NCBI GenBank assembly: GCA_035447065.1
Contig: DAOTGJ010000004.1
Location: 62,001 to 126,000, forward strand
Reading direction: 5' to 3'
Source: CALEMW01 sp035447065
Lineage (GTDB): Bacteria > Krumholzibacteriota > Krumholzibacteriia > LZORAL124-64-63
DNA length: 64,000 bases
Under the pieces are notes generated by a model. That model did not search any database, was not told the DNA's origin, and saw only the letters and a program-made list of their open reading frames with translations. The stretch's first letter is position 1, and every line of letters begins with the position of its first letter. Below are positions 8,846-17,896 of the stretch, one piece after another. Made by a program: the position numbers and the translations under genes.

Positions 8846-11619
8846 GTCGCGTTCCTTTCCGCCCGGAAGTACGCCGCCAGATGGCGGCCGGTGGGGCCCG
8901 CGGCGCCCTCGGCCACCTGCCGCGGCGTGCCCTGGGCCACCAGGCGCCCGCCGGCGTCGCCGCCGCCCGGCCCCAGGTCCACCACCCAATCCGCGCGGGC
9001 GATCAGGTCCAGGTTGTGCTCGATGACCACCACGCTGTGGCCGGCGTCCACCAGCTCGTTGAGCACGCCCACGAGCTGGGCCACGTCGTGCACGTGCAGG
9101 CCGGTGGTGGGCTCGTCCAGCAGGTAGAGGTTGCGCTTCCCGCCGGGCGACGCCAGCTCGCGCGCGATCTTCAGGCGCTGGCTCTCCCCGCCCGAGAGCG
9201 TGGTGGCCGACTGCCCCAGGGTCAGGTAGCCCAGTCCCACCTTGCGCAGGATCCAGAGCCGGTCGCGCACCGCGTTGGCGTCGCGGAAGAAGGCCAGGGC
9301 CTCCTCGATGGTCAGGTCCAGCACCTGGGCGATGGTGCGTCCGCGCAGCCGCACCTCCAGGGTGGCCGGGTTGAAGCGCGTGGCCCCGCACACGTCGCAG
9401 GGCACGCTGATGTCGGCCATGAAGTGCATCTCCACGCGGTGCTCGCCCAGGCCCTGGCATTCCGGGCAGCGGCCGCCGGCGGTGTTGAAGCTGAAGCGGC
9501 CGGCGTCGTAGCCGCGGGCGCGCGCCTCGGGCGTGGCGGCGAAGAGCTCGCGGATGGGGCCCAGCACGCCCAGGTAGGTGGCCGGGTTGGAGCGGCTGCT
9601 CTTGCCGATGGGGGTCTGGTCCACCCGCACCACCTTGTCCACCCAGCCCGCGCCCTGGAAGCCCGTGAACGGCTTGCCTCGCTCCGGGCCGCCGGCCTCG
9701 CGGCCGGTGAGGCCGTCGTGCAGGCAGTCGTTCATCAGCGTGCTCTTGCCGGACCCGGAGAGGCCCGTGAGGCAGACCAGCCGTTCCAGCGGGATGCTCA
9801 CGTCCAGGTTGCGCAGGTTGTGGCGGCGGGCGCCCTTGACCGTCAGCACGTGGTCCGCCTTGGCCTTGCGCGGCGCGCGTTCGGGCAGGCGGCGGCGGCC
9901 GGTGAGGTAGTCGGCGGTGAGGGTGTCCACGTCGCCGCGCAGGCCCGCCACGGGGCCCTGGTAGACCACCTCGCCGCCGTGGGTGCCGGCGGCGGGCCCC
10001 AGCTCCACCATGTGGTGGGCGTGGGCCAGGACCTCCAGGTCGTGCTCCACCACCACCACCGTGTTGCCCAGCTCCACCAGGTCCTGCAGGGTGCCGATGA
10101 GGCGCTGCACGTCGTCGGGGTGCAGGCCGCTGGTGGGCTCGTCCAGCACGTAGAGGGTGTCCACCAGCCGGCTGCCCAGGGCGTTGGCCAGGTGGATGCG
10201 CTGGGCCTCGCCGCCGGACAGGGTGCGCGTGAGGCGGTCCAGGGTGAGGTAGCCCAGCCCCACCTTCTCCAGGAACGTGAGGCGGTGGAGCACGTCCTCC
10301 AGCACGTCGCCGGCGGCGGCGCGGTCCGCCTGGCTCAGGCGCAGGCCGTCCATGCGCGACAGGCCGTCGCGCACGCTCAGGCGCGAGATCTGGCCCAGGT
10401 CCAGGGTCCCCACCTTCACGGCCAGGGCCTCGGTGCGCAGGCGGCTGCCGCCGCAGGTGCGGCAGGTGGTGTCGCCCATGAAGCGGCGGGTGAAGAAGCG
10501 GTGGTGCGCCTTCTTCATCTCCGCGCGCATGTCCTCCAGGAAGGGGATCGGCCCCACGTACTTGCCCTCGCGGGACTCCAGCACCTGCCGGCGCTGGGCG
10601 TCGGTCAGCTTGCGCCAGGACCTGTCCATGGGGATGCCCTTGGCCTTGCAGAAGCGGGCCATGGACGTGGCGGCGTGGGCGAAGGTGTCGGTGCGCCACG
10701 GCTTGATGGCGCCTTCGAGCAGGGAGAGCCCGTCGTCCGGGACGATCTTCTCCTCGTCGAACTCCAGCCGGTTGCCGAACCCGTTGCAGTCCGGGCAGGC
10801 GCCGTGAGGCGAGTTGAAGGAGAAGAGGTGGGGCGTGGGTTCGGGGAACACGCGGCCGCAGCCGTTGCAGGCGCGGCGGTTGGAAAACGCCAGCCGATCC
10901 GCCTCGCGCCGCAGCACCACGCGCCCGCCGCTCTGCTGGAAGGCCAGCTCCACGGCCTCGGCGAAGCGCGCACGGGCCTTGGCCTGCAGGCGCAGGCGGT
11001 CCACCACCACGTCCACGGCGGCGCCGGCGGCGGGGGCCGGCGGCTCCGCGTCGTCCAGGCGCAGCACCTCCCCGTCCACCACCGCGCGCTGGAAGCCCTG
11101 GGCCAGCAGGCTGTCGGCCCAGCCGGGCGCGGCGCCCTCCGGCGGCAGGTCCAGGGGATGGCAGATCAGCACGGCGTCGTCCTCGCCCCAGGCGGATCGC
11201 ACGGCCTTCCAGACGCTGGCGGGCGTCTCCGGCTCCACGCGCTCGTTGCAGGCCGGGCAGACGGTGCGGCCCACGCGGGAGAAGAGCACGCGCAGGTAGT
11301 CGTTGATCTCAGTCACGGTGCCCACGGTGCTGCGGCCGCTGCGGGCGGCGTTGCGCTGCTCGATGGCGATGGACGGGCCGATGCCGTCCACCCAGTCCAG
11401 GTCCGGCTTGGGCATGCGGTCCAGGAACTGGCGCGCGTAGGTGGACAGGCTCTCCACGTAGCTGCGCTGGCCCTCGGCGTAGAGGGTGTCGAAGACCAGC
11501 GACGACTTGCCCGAGCCGGACAGCCCCGACACGGCCGTGAGCCGGTTGCGCGGGATGTCCACGTCCACGGACTTCAGGTTGTGCTGGCGTGCGCCGCGGA
11601 TGCGGATGGCGTCGTCCAT
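8842..11619 (-). CDS. uvrA: excinuclease ABC subunit A (UvrA)
   Basis: A 925-residue UvrA with two ABC ATPase modules. Walker A motifs GLSGSGKSS (about residues 32-40) and GLSGSGKST, two LSGGE signatures and two DEPT(S/T)GLH motifs are present. All zinc-finger cysteine pairs are kept (CNGC/CPDC, CRTC, CPEC/CDVC). UvrA finds bulky DNA lesions and loads UvrB in nucleotide excision repair. ATG at 11619 has an AGGGAG ribosome binding site. The protein is slightly shorter than E. coli UvrA and carries an extra CPAC pair near residue 120; it might be a paralogue (UvrA2-like), which only a genome-wide comparison can decide. Confidence 0.92.
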   Translation of the reverse strand: MDDAIRIRGARQHNLKSVDVDIPRNRLTAVSGLSGSGKSSLVFDTLYAEGQRSYVESLSTYARQFLDRMPKPDLDWVDGIGPSIAIEQRNAARSGRSTVGTVTEINDYLRVLFSRVGRTVCPACNERVEPETPASVWKAVRSAWGEDDAVLICHPLDLPPEGAAPGWADSLLAQGFQRAVVDGEVLRLDDAEPPAPAAGAAVDVVVDRLRLQAKARARFAEAVELAFQQSGGRVVLRREADRLAFSNRRACNGCGRVFPEPTPHLFSFNSPHGACPDCNGFGNRLEFDEEKIVPDDGLSLLEGAIKPWRTDTFAHAATSMARFCKAKGIPMDRSWRKLTDAQRRQVLESREGKYVGPIPFLEDMRAEMKKAHHRFFTRRFMGDTTCRTCGGSRLRTEALAVKVGTLDLGQISRLSVRDGLSRMDGLRLSQADRAAAGDVLEDVLHRLTFLEKVGLGYLTLDRLTRTLSGGEAQRIHLANALGSRLVDTLYVLDEPTSGLHPDDVQRLIGTLQDLVELGNTVVVVEHDLEVLAHAHHMVELGPAAGTHGGEVVYQGPVAGLRGDVDTLTADYLTGRRRLPERAPRKAKADHVLTVKGARRHNLRNLDVSIPLERLVCLTGLSGSGKSTLMNDCLHDGLTGREAGGPERGKPFTGFQGAGWVDKVVRVDQTPIGKSSRSNPATYLGVLGPIRELFAATPEARARGYDAGRFSFNTAGGRCPECQGLGEHRVEMHFMADISVPCDVCGATRFNPATLEVRLRGRTIAQVLDLTIEEALAFFRDANAVRDRLWILRKVGLGYLTLGQSATTLSGGESQRLKIARELASPGGKRNLYLLDEPTTGLHVHDVAQLVGVLNELVDAGHSVVVIEHNLDLIARADWVVDLGPGGGDAGGRLVAQGTPRQVAEGAAGPTGRHLAAYFRAERNAT

Positions 11620-11639
11620 CGGGCTCCCTCTGGGTGGCA

Positions 11640-11678
11640 GGTCGCAGGCGATCGCTGCGACCGTCCAAGGTCGCACAC
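11640..11678 (+). promoter_or_regulatory. GGTCGCA-repeat element between uvrA and mazG
   Basis: The divergent spacer holds an inverted repeat GGTCGCAG-N7-CTGCGACC (arms 11640-11647 and 11655-11662) and a third GGTCGCA copy just downstream. This is a plausible operator for uvrA and/or mazG. I cannot name the regulator; a LexA-type SOS site is only one possibility. Confidence 0.35.
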
Positions 11679-11750
11679 TTTCGCCCACCCCACAAGGGGG
11701 TTACCATGGACCGGTCCGCAGCATCCCCCCGTCCCGTTCGGAGGCCGCCA

Positions 11751-12536
11751 ATGTCCCTGCCCCACACCGAGGCCCTGCTCCGCACCATCCACACCCTGCG
11801 CTCCCCCGGGGGCTGTCCCTGGGACATCAAGCAGACCCTGCCGGACGCGGCGCGCTACCTCATCGACGAGGGCGGCGAGCTGCTGGAGGCCGCGCTGGCG
11901 GGCGACCGGGAGCACGTGACGGAGGAGCTGGGGGACCTGCTGTTCATGGTGGCCTTCTGCTGCCGCATCCACCAGGAGACGGCCCCCGCGGACTTCGAGG
12001 CGGTGGCGCGCACGGGCAACGAGAAGCTGATCCGCCGCCACCCCCACGTCTTCGGCGACGTGGATGCTCAGGACCAGGCCCAGAGCCAGGTGCACTGGAA
12101 CGCCATCAAGGCCCAGGAGAAGGCGGCCAAGGGCGTGGTGGAGGAGCCCACGGTGCTGAAGGACCTGCCCGCGTCCAGCTCGCCCCTGCGCCAGGCCCAC
12201 GTGTACCAGAAGAACGCCGCGGAGGTGGGGTTCGACTGGCCCGACGTGGCCGGCGTGAAGGCCAAGCTGCTGGAGGAGCTGGAGGAGCTGGAGGAGGCCC
12301 GCGCCGCCGGCGACGCCGAGGCCCTGCGCCACGAGGTGGGCGACCTGCTGCTGGCCGCCGTCAACCTGGCCCGCCGCGTGGGCGTGGAGGCCGACGACGC
12401 CCTGCGCCTGGCCAACCGGCGCTTCCGCACCCGCTTCCGCCACGTGGAGCGCGCCTACCCCGACCACGAGGCCATGAAGGCCGCGCCGCTGGACGAGCTG
12501 GAAGGGCACTGGCAGGAGGCGAAGAGGGCCGAGTAG
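11751..12536 (+). CDS. mazG: nucleoside triphosphate pyrophosphohydrolase MazG
   Basis: A 261-residue protein, almost the length of E. coli MazG (263). It has two MazG folds, each with the metal-binding pattern: DEGGELLEA with EELGDLL in the N-terminal half, and LLEELEELEEA with EVGDLL in the C-terminal half. The motif GGCPWD near the start is typical. MazG hydrolyses (d)NTPs to the monophosphate and PPi, cleansing abnormal nucleotides. I chose ATG 11751 because GGAGG stands 7 bp upstream; ATG 11706, also with a purine-rich site, would add 15 residues. Confidence 0.93.
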   Translation: MSLPHTEALLRTIHTLRSPGGCPWDIKQTLPDAARYLIDEGGELLEAALAGDREHVTEELGDLLFMVAFCCRIHQETAPADFEAVARTGNEKLIRRHPHVFGDVDAQDQAQSQVHWNAIKAQEKAAKGVVEEPTVLKDLPASSSPLRQAHVYQKNAAEVGFDWPDVAGVKAKLLEELEELEEARAAGDAEALRHEVGDLLLAAVNLARRVGVEADDALRLANRRFRTRFRHVERAYPDHEAMKAAPLDELEGHWQEAKRAE

Positions 12537-12559
12537 TCCGGAGCGACGACGAGCGGCGC

Positions 12560-12600
12560 GAAGCCCTCCGCGACCTCAGGACGAGGGTCGGGAGGGCTTC
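12560..12600. terminator. hairpin between convergent mazG and the TSP3 gene
   Basis: Inverted arms GAAGCCCTCC (12560-12569) and GGAGGGCTTC (12591-12600) lie between two convergent genes and overlap the last codons of the minus-strand one. A bidirectional terminator is likely from position; the U-tract is short (TTCTTC). Confidence 0.5.
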
Positions 12601-14105
12601 TTCGCAGGGGTCTGGGCCGGGACCGGTGTCTGGGACGGACCCGGGGACGGCTCCGTCGCGGGAGCGGAGGGGGGATCGGGGCAGCCGTCGTCGTCATCGA
12701 CGCCGTCGTAGTCCTCGGCCTCGTTCGGGCAGGCGTCCAGGGCGTCGGGGATGCCGTCCAGGTCGTTGTCCAGGTCGGGGCAGCCGTCCTCGTCGCGGTA
12801 GCCGTCGAAGTCCTCGGGCTCGTCGGGGCACGCGTCGTCGGCGTCGATGATGCCGTCGCCGTCGCGGTCCGGGGTCTCCTCCGGGCAGCCGTCGTCGTCC
12901 TCGTGGCCGTCGAAGTCCTCGGGCGTGTCGGGACAGGCGTCGCGCACGTCGGGGATGCCGTCGCCGTCGTTGTCGGGGTCGGGCAGGCCGTCGTCGTCCA
13001 GGTAGCCGTCGTGGTCCTCGGGGGCGTCGGGGGCCAGGTCGTAGGCGTCGGGGATGCCGTCCTCGTCGTTGTCGGGGTCGGGGCAGCCGTCGTCGTCGCG
13101 GAAGCCGTCGACGTCCTCGGGAGCGTCGGGGCAAGGGTCCAGGCGGTCGGGGATGCCGTCGCGGTCGCGGTCGCCGGCCGACACGGAGAAGCTCCAGCTC
13201 ACGCCGGCGCTCAGCAGCATGTCGGGCATGGCGGGGCGGAAGGCGGTGGACGGATCGTCGAGCTGCAGGGGGACGTCGTAGGCCAGCGTGACCGCGGGGC
13301 CGGTCTCCCCGCCCCAGCGCAGGCCGCCGGTGAGAAACTCGGGCTGCTCGCGCGGGGCCGCCACGGCCTCGTCGTACACGTGACGCGTCCATTCCAGGAA
13401 GAGGCGCGCATCGCCGCGGCGGAACTCCAGGGCGACGCCCAGGACCAGGGGATCGTTGTCGCCGGCGTCGCCGCCGGCGGGCACCGCGGGATAGAGCAGG
13501 GGCCAGTCCTCCAGCACGTCGCCGCGCACGCCGCCCCGGCCGGCGTCGGCGGGCAGGGTCCAGCGGCCGGCGCGCAGGTGCACGCGCATCTCGGGGGCGG
13601 GACCGTCGGTCCAGGCGCGGGCGGTGAAGGCCAGGCCCGCGTAGCGCCGGGCGGCGCCGTCGCCCAGGCCGGCCGCCTCGTCGCCGGTGGGCAACGTAGC
13701 GCGCAGGTCCAGCGCCGCGCCCAGCCAGCTCGACGGCCGCCACGGCGTGAGCAGCAGGCCCACCTCCACATCGCCCGGGCCGGAGCGCGACGCGGGCTCC
13801 AGGCCCAGCTCGTCCAGCCCCGACAGCCCGAGCCAGGGCAGCCGCGCGCTCAGCCGCACCTCCGGACGCCAGCCCCAGGCCGCCGTCAGGGCCGTCTCGC
13901 GGCGGTCCGTGAACTGGTAGGTCTCGTCCGGGCTCCAATCGGTGGACGAGAGCGTGGTCTCCACGCCCAGCAGCAGCAGGCCCGGCGGCGGCGGCAGCGC
14001 CGACTCCTGCCGATGCAGACGGCTGGCGCGCTCCACGTCGCGCGCAACGGCGGGGAGTGCCAGCAGGGCCGCCAGGGCCGCGATGCCCAGGAACCTAGGC
14101 CTCAT
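12576..14105 (-). CDS. outer-membrane beta-barrel-like protein with thrombospondin type 3 repeats
   Basis: A 509-residue exported protein. Residues 1-21 form a signal peptide (LAALLALPAVA). Residues about 30-320 alternate short amphipathic strands, as expected for an outer-membrane barrel. Residues about 325-475 hold five calcium-binding TSP3-type repeats (pattern DxDxDGIPDxxDxCPDxPEDxDGxxDDDGCPD). OmpA-family proteins of this architecture usually end in a peptidoglycan-binding domain; here the repeats run straight into a Pro/Ser/Thr-rich tail of about 35 residues. Its start overlaps the end of the DUF1844 gene by 11 bp. A role in envelope structure or calcium-dependent adhesion is inference. 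Confidence 0.75.
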   Translation of the reverse strand: MRPRFLGIAALAALLALPAVARDVERASRLHRQESALPPPPGLLLLGVETTLSSTDWSPDETYQFTDRRETALTAAWGWRPEVRLSARLPWLGLSGLDELGLEPASRSGPGDVEVGLLLTPWRPSSWLGAALDLRATLPTGDEAAGLGDGAARRYAGLAFTARAWTDGPAPEMRVHLRAGRWTLPADAGRGGVRGDVLEDWPLLYPAVPAGGDAGDNDPLVLGVALEFRRGDARLFLEWTRHVYDEAVAAPREQPEFLTGGLRWGGETGPAVTLAYDVPLQLDDPSTAFRPAMPDMLLSAGVSWSFSVSAGDRDRDGIPDRLDPCPDAPEDVDGFRDDDGCPDPDNDEDGIPDAYDLAPDAPEDHDGYLDDDGLPDPDNDGDGIPDVRDACPDTPEDFDGHEDDDGCPEETPDRDGDGIIDADDACPDEPEDFDGYRDEDGCPDLDNDLDGIPDALDACPNEAEDYDGVDDDDGCPDPPSAPATEPSPGPSQTPVPAQTPAKKPSRPSS

Positions 14106-14430
14106 CCCGCTCCGCTTCCGGAGCGGCGGCGTCCGCGGGCGCGGCGGCGTCCTTGCGGCGCTCGTCGGCGTAGTTGAGCTGCAGCTCCATGACCACGCGG
14201 TCCAGGTGCGTGGTGATCTCCGGGGCCAGGTTGCCGGCGGTCTTCACCTTCACGGACTCCAGCAGGTCCACGGTGAACCGGGCGGCCTCCAGGTCCCGGG
14301 CCAGGGCTCCGCTGTGCGGATCGACCATCTTGCCCAGCTGCACCATGGCGGCCGCCTGCAGGTTCATGATCAGGCCCAGCAGGTGCTGGTCGTGGCGGTC
14401 CAGGTCGGGCGTCGGGGCGTCAGCGTGCAT
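14095..14430 (-). CDS. DUF1844 family protein
   Basis: A 111-residue acidic protein matching the DUF1844 pattern: a short helix HLLGLIMNLQAAAMVQLGKM, then an ALARDLEAARFTVDLLESVKVKTAGNLAPE block and a final helix ending in Tyr. An alanine-rich charged tail follows. The function is unknown; such proteins occur in many bacterial phyla. It overlaps the CNNM-type gene upstream and the barrel gene downstream by 11 bp each, so it belongs to one compact transcription unit. Confidence 0.8.
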   Translation of the reverse strand: MHADAPTPDLDRHDQHLLGLIMNLQAAAMVQLGKMVDPHSGALARDLEAARFTVDLLESVKVKTAGNLAPEITTHLDRVVMELQLNYADERRKDAAAPADAAAPEAERDEA

Positions 14431-15469
14431 CCTTCGTCGTCTCCTTGCTCGGGGATTTGGCGCGGGTCTCCTCGCGCCAGCTGCGGTCGAACTCGTCCTC
14501 GATGCTGCCCACCAGCACCTCCAGCAGATCCTCCAAGGTCACCAGGCCCACCAGGTTCCCGTCCTCGTCGGCCACCATGGCGATCTGCTGCTGCTGCCAG
14601 CGCATCTCCTCGAAGAGATCCCAGGGCGACAGGTCCCGCCGCACCCAAGGACAGGTGCGGATCGCCCGGGGCGGGATGCCCCGCCAAGGCGCGTCCTCGT
14701 CCAGGAACAGGAGGTCGCGGGCGAGCACCCAGCCCACCGGACGGCGGGGATCGGCATCGATCACGGGCAGGCGGCTGAAGCCCGACACGGCGGCGGTGGC
14801 GCGGCAGGCGGTCAGGGAGTCGCCGCGCGAGAGCGAGACCATGCGCGCGGCCGGGGTCATGATCACGCCCAGGTTCAGGTCGTCGAGCTGGAGGGTGCGC
14901 GCCAGCAGCTCCCGGTAGCTGCGGTCGCCCGTGCGGCCGTGCTGGGTGCGCAGCAGGGCGGCCACGGCGTCGCGGTTGGCGTCGCGGTCGGCGCCGTCGC
15001 CCCCTCCGGGGAGCACCGCCTGCAGCAGCCGCGAGTAGGCCAGCAGCACGGCGCGCACCGGCGCCAGCGTCACCATGGCGCCGCGCAGGGCGGACGTGGA
15101 GGCCAGGGTGAGCCGCTCGGGATACTCCCGGTAGAGGAGCTTGGGCAGGATCTCGCCGAAGAGGATGATGAGCGTGGACATGAGCACCGCGGCGATCACG
15201 TCGCCGCGCGGCCCGTAGCGCAGCGTCAGCGCCGACGTCACCAGGGCGCTGCCCAGCACGTTGGTCAGGTTGGTGCCGATGAGGCAGGTGAGGATGGGAT
15301 CCTCCACCCGCACAAGCAGGCGGCGCAGGGCGGCGGTCTCCGCTTCCGGGCGCGAACGCAGCCGGATGCGGCTCACGCTCATCAGCCCGGTCTCCGTGCC
15401 GGAGAAGAAGGCCGAGGCCAGCAGGCAGAGCCCCGCGGCCAAGGCGATCAGGTCGGGGTTGGAGCTCAC
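14420..15469 (-). CDS. CNNM/DUF21 membrane protein with CBS pair, short form
   Basis: A 349-residue member of the CNNM/CorC-like family, linked to magnesium or cobalt efflux. An N-terminal DUF21 region carries the FFSGTETGLMS motif, conserved polar GTNLTNV and GEILPK, and about three membrane segments. A CBS pair follows (about residues 205-325). Unlike its neighbour it ends soon after the CBS domains and lacks the C-terminal CorC_HlyC domain. It starts with GTG at 15469, which overlaps the upstream stop (GTGA), and has a GAGGGG ribosome binding site. It is probably a paralogue of the gene directly upstream, perhaps forming a heterodimer (inference). Confidence 0.85.
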   Translation of the reverse strand: MSSNPDLIALAAGLCLLASAFFSGTETGLMSVSRIRLRSRPEAETAALRRLLVRVEDPILTCLIGTNLTNVLGSALVTSALTLRYGPRGDVIAAVLMSTLIILFGEILPKLLYREYPERLTLASTSALRGAMVTLAPVRAVLLAYSRLLQAVLPGGGDGADRDANRDAVAALLRTQHGRTGDRSYRELLARTLQLDDLNLGVIMTPAARMVSLSRGDSLTACRATAAVSGFSRLPVIDADPRRPVGWVLARDLLFLDEDAPWRGIPPRAIRTCPWVRRDLSPWDLFEEMRWQQQQIAMVADEDGNLVGLVTLEDLLEVLVGSIEDEFDRSWREETRAKSPSKETTKDAR

Positions 15470-16710
15470 CGTTCGCCCCTCCCCTCGGCCGTCGCGTCCA
15501 GGCGCTGCACGCGCACCCGCGCCACGCGGCGGCCCTCCATCTCCAGCACCGTGAAGCGGTAGCCGTCCTCCACCAGGCGTTCGCCGCGCTGGGGGATGCG
15601 GCCCAGGCCGGCCATGACCAGGCCTCCCAAGGTCACCGTGTCCCGGCGCGTGGCCAGCCGGCTGCCGATGACCTCGTTGAGGCGGCGCAGGTCCACCAGC
15701 CCGTCCACCACCCAGTTGCCGTCGGCCACGGGCAGGATGTCGGCGGTGTCGTCGTCGCTCTCGTCGGCCCAGGGGCCGGTCAGGGCCTCCAGGCAGTCCT
15801 CCAGGGTGACCAGGCCCACGTAGTCGCCGTGCTCGTCCACCACGAAGGCCATGTGGCTGGTCCCGGCCTTCATCTCGCGCAGCAGCTCCGCCACGCTCTT
15901 GGTCTCCGGCACGAAGACCGGCCGGCCCGGCGACGCCAGTGTGCGCGCGGCGCGGCCGGGATCCAGCAGGTCCTTGAGGTGGAGCATGCCCCGCGGCCGC
16001 ACGTCGTCGGGGCCCATGACCGGATAGCGGTTGAAGCCGGCGTGACGCGCCAGGTCCAGCACGGCGGCGCGGTCCATGGCGGGATCCAGGGCCGCCACCG
16101 CGGGCCGCGGCGTCATGATCTCGCGCACGTCCAAGGTGTCCATGACCAGCAGGCGGGAGAGGAAGCGGCCCTCGGTCTCCGTGAGCACCGCCTGATCCAC
16201 GGCCAAGGCGGCGGCGTCGGCCAGCTCCTCCGCGGTCAGGGGCCGGCTGCCGCTGCGGTCGCCCGGCAGCCGGTTCAGCAGGAATGCGGTGCCGGCGGCG
16301 ATGAGCGCCAGCACCGGCCGCGTGATCCCCACCCAGAAGGCAAGGGGCCGCCGCAGGCGCAGCGCCACCGTCGCCGGGTTGCGCAGGGCCACGAGCTTGG
16401 GCGTGATCTCCCCGGCCATGAGCAGGGCCAGCGTCACCAGGGGCACCGCCAGGGCCACGCCGTTCGACCCGAAACGGGCCACCGCCACGCTCGTGGCCAC
16501 CACGCTGGCCACCGTGTTGACCAGCAGGTTGCCGATGAGCAGGGCCGACAGCAGCCGCGTGGGATCGCGCAGCAGGGCCAGCACCCGCGGGCCGCCCGGC
16601 CGGCTTTCCAGACCCGCGCGCTCGGTCTCCCCCAGGGAGAAGTACGCCGTCTCGGTGCCGGAGAACACGGCCGAGAGCAGCAGCAGCACGACGAGCAGGA
16701 CGAATTCCAA
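15466..16710 (-). CDS. CNNM/hemolysin C-like transporter (DUF21, CBS, CorC_HlyC)
   Basis: A 414-residue protein with the full domain order: DUF21 membrane domain (SAVFSGTETAYFS, then GNLLVNT and GEITPK), a CBS pair with the REIMTPRP motif, and a CorC_HlyC domain (about residues 315-405: ADGNWVVDGLVDLRRLNE). The family is linked to divalent cation efflux at the inner membrane. I chose the TTG at 16710 because GGAGG precedes it by 8 bp and the hydrophobic helix then starts at once; a GTG at 16773 would add 21 residues. The gene is followed by a shorter paralogue with a 4-bp overlap. Confidence 0.87.
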   Translation of the reverse strand: MEFVLLVVLLLLSAVFSGTETAYFSLGETERAGLESRPGGPRVLALLRDPTRLLSALLIGNLLVNTVASVVATSVAVARFGSNGVALAVPLVTLALLMAGEITPKLVALRNPATVALRLRRPLAFWVGITRPVLALIAAGTAFLLNRLPGDRSGSRPLTAEELADAAALAVDQAVLTETEGRFLSRLLVMDTLDVREIMTPRPAVAALDPAMDRAAVLDLARHAGFNRYPVMGPDDVRPRGMLHLKDLLDPGRAARTLASPGRPVFVPETKSVAELLREMKAGTSHMAFVVDEHGDYVGLVTLEDCLEALTGPWADESDDDTADILPVADGNWVVDGLVDLRRLNEVIGSRLATRRDTVTLGGLVMAGLGRIPQRGERLVEDGYRFTVLEMEGRRVARVRVQRLDATAEGRGER

Positions 16711-16891
16711 GACGCGGGCCTCCGTGGGTGCGATGCCGGGACGGTCGCGCGAGTGTAGCCCCTGCCTTGACACCCCGCAAGCGCGTCACTACGCTCGGCG
16801 CGGCGCGGACCGCGCGCCCTCCCCGCCCCGCCCCACGCCGGCGGGCCCGACCCGCACGGCGGCCGCCCCGCGGCCGCGCGAAAGGACCCTC

Positions 16892-17896
16892 TTGGCCGGC
16901 ACCCTGGTCATCCGTTTCGGCGCCCTGGGCGACTTCTGCGTCACGGCCTGGTTCCTGGCGGGCCTGGCCGATGCCGACGTGCCGCGCCCCCTGACCGTGG
17001 TCACCAAGCGGGCCCTGGCGCCGCTGGCCGCGGCCGTGGCCGGCGTGGACCGCGTGCTGCCCCTGTCGGAGGGCGGCCTCGGCGGTCTGGCCCGGCTCGC
17101 CGCGCGCATCCGCGCCGAGCGCCCCGAGCTGTGGCTCGACGCCCACGGCGTGCTGCGCAGCCGCGCCCTGGGCCTGCTCTGCGCCCGCCGCGCCGACGCC
17201 CGCCTGCGCAAGGACACCCTGGACCGCCTGCGGCTCATCCGCGAGGGCGGCGTTCACGCGGAGGGTCCGGCGCTCCTGGACCGGCTCGACGCCCTGGTCC
17301 CCGGCGCCCCCGGCCGCGCCCGCCTGACGCCCCGTCCGCGCCCGCCCCTGGCCTCCCTGCGCCCTGTCGACGACGGCGCCCTGCGCGTGGCCCTGGCGCC
17401 CGGCGCGCGCTGGCCCACCAAGCGCTGGCCCGACGCTCACGCCGTCGCCCTGCTACGCGACCAGCTCGCGCGCGACGACCGCCGCGTGCTCCTGCTCCTC
17501 GGCCCGGAGGACGCCCACTGGCTCGTCCGGACCGGCGCCGCGGACCTCGCCGACCACCCGCGCCTGGACATCCTGCCCGGCCGTCCCCTCGTCGAGGTCG
17601 CCGCCGCCCTGGGCCGCTGCCGCGCCGCGGTCACCAACGACAGCGGCCTGCTCCACCTCTCCGAGGCCGTGGGCACCCCCGTGACGGCCCTCTTCGGCCC
17701 CACCGTCCGCGCCTTCGGCTATGCGCCCCTGCTGCCGGCCAGCCGCCTGCTGGAGTCGGATCTGGAGTGCCGCCCCTGCTCGCGCACGGGGTCGCGTCCC
17801 TGCCATCGCGGGGATCTGGCCTGCCTGGCGACGCTGGCGCCGGAGCAGGTGAGCGAGGCCCTGGAGCAGGTGCTCGCCGCCGCGGGAGGCGCCTGA
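16892..17896 (+). CDS. glycosyltransferase family 9 (heptosyltransferase-like)
   Basis: A 334-residue GT9 enzyme. It begins TLVIRFGALGDFCVT, the N-terminal ADP-heptose:LPS motif, and later has APGARWPTKRWP and the donor-binding TNDSGLLHLSEAVGTPVTALFGPT. It would add heptose or a related sugar to the LPS core at the cytoplasmic face of the inner membrane. The start is TTG at 16892, in frame, with AAAGGA five bases upstream. Its stop overlaps the kdtA start by one base (TGATG), which couples the two LPS core genes. Confidence 0.88.
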   Translation: MAGTLVIRFGALGDFCVTAWFLAGLADADVPRPLTVVTKRALAPLAAAVAGVDRVLPLSEGGLGGLARLAARIRAERPELWLDAHGVLRSRALGLLCARRADARLRKDTLDRLRLIREGGVHAEGPALLDRLDALVPGAPGRARLTPRPRPPLASLRPVDDGALRVALAPGARWPTKRWPDAHAVALLRDQLARDDRRVLLLLGPEDAHWLVRTGAADLADHPRLDILPGRPLVEVAAALGRCRAAVTNDSGLLHLSEAVGTPVTALFGPTVRAFGYAPLLPASRLLESDLECRPCSRTGSRPCHRGDLACLATLAPEQVSEALEQVLAAAGGA

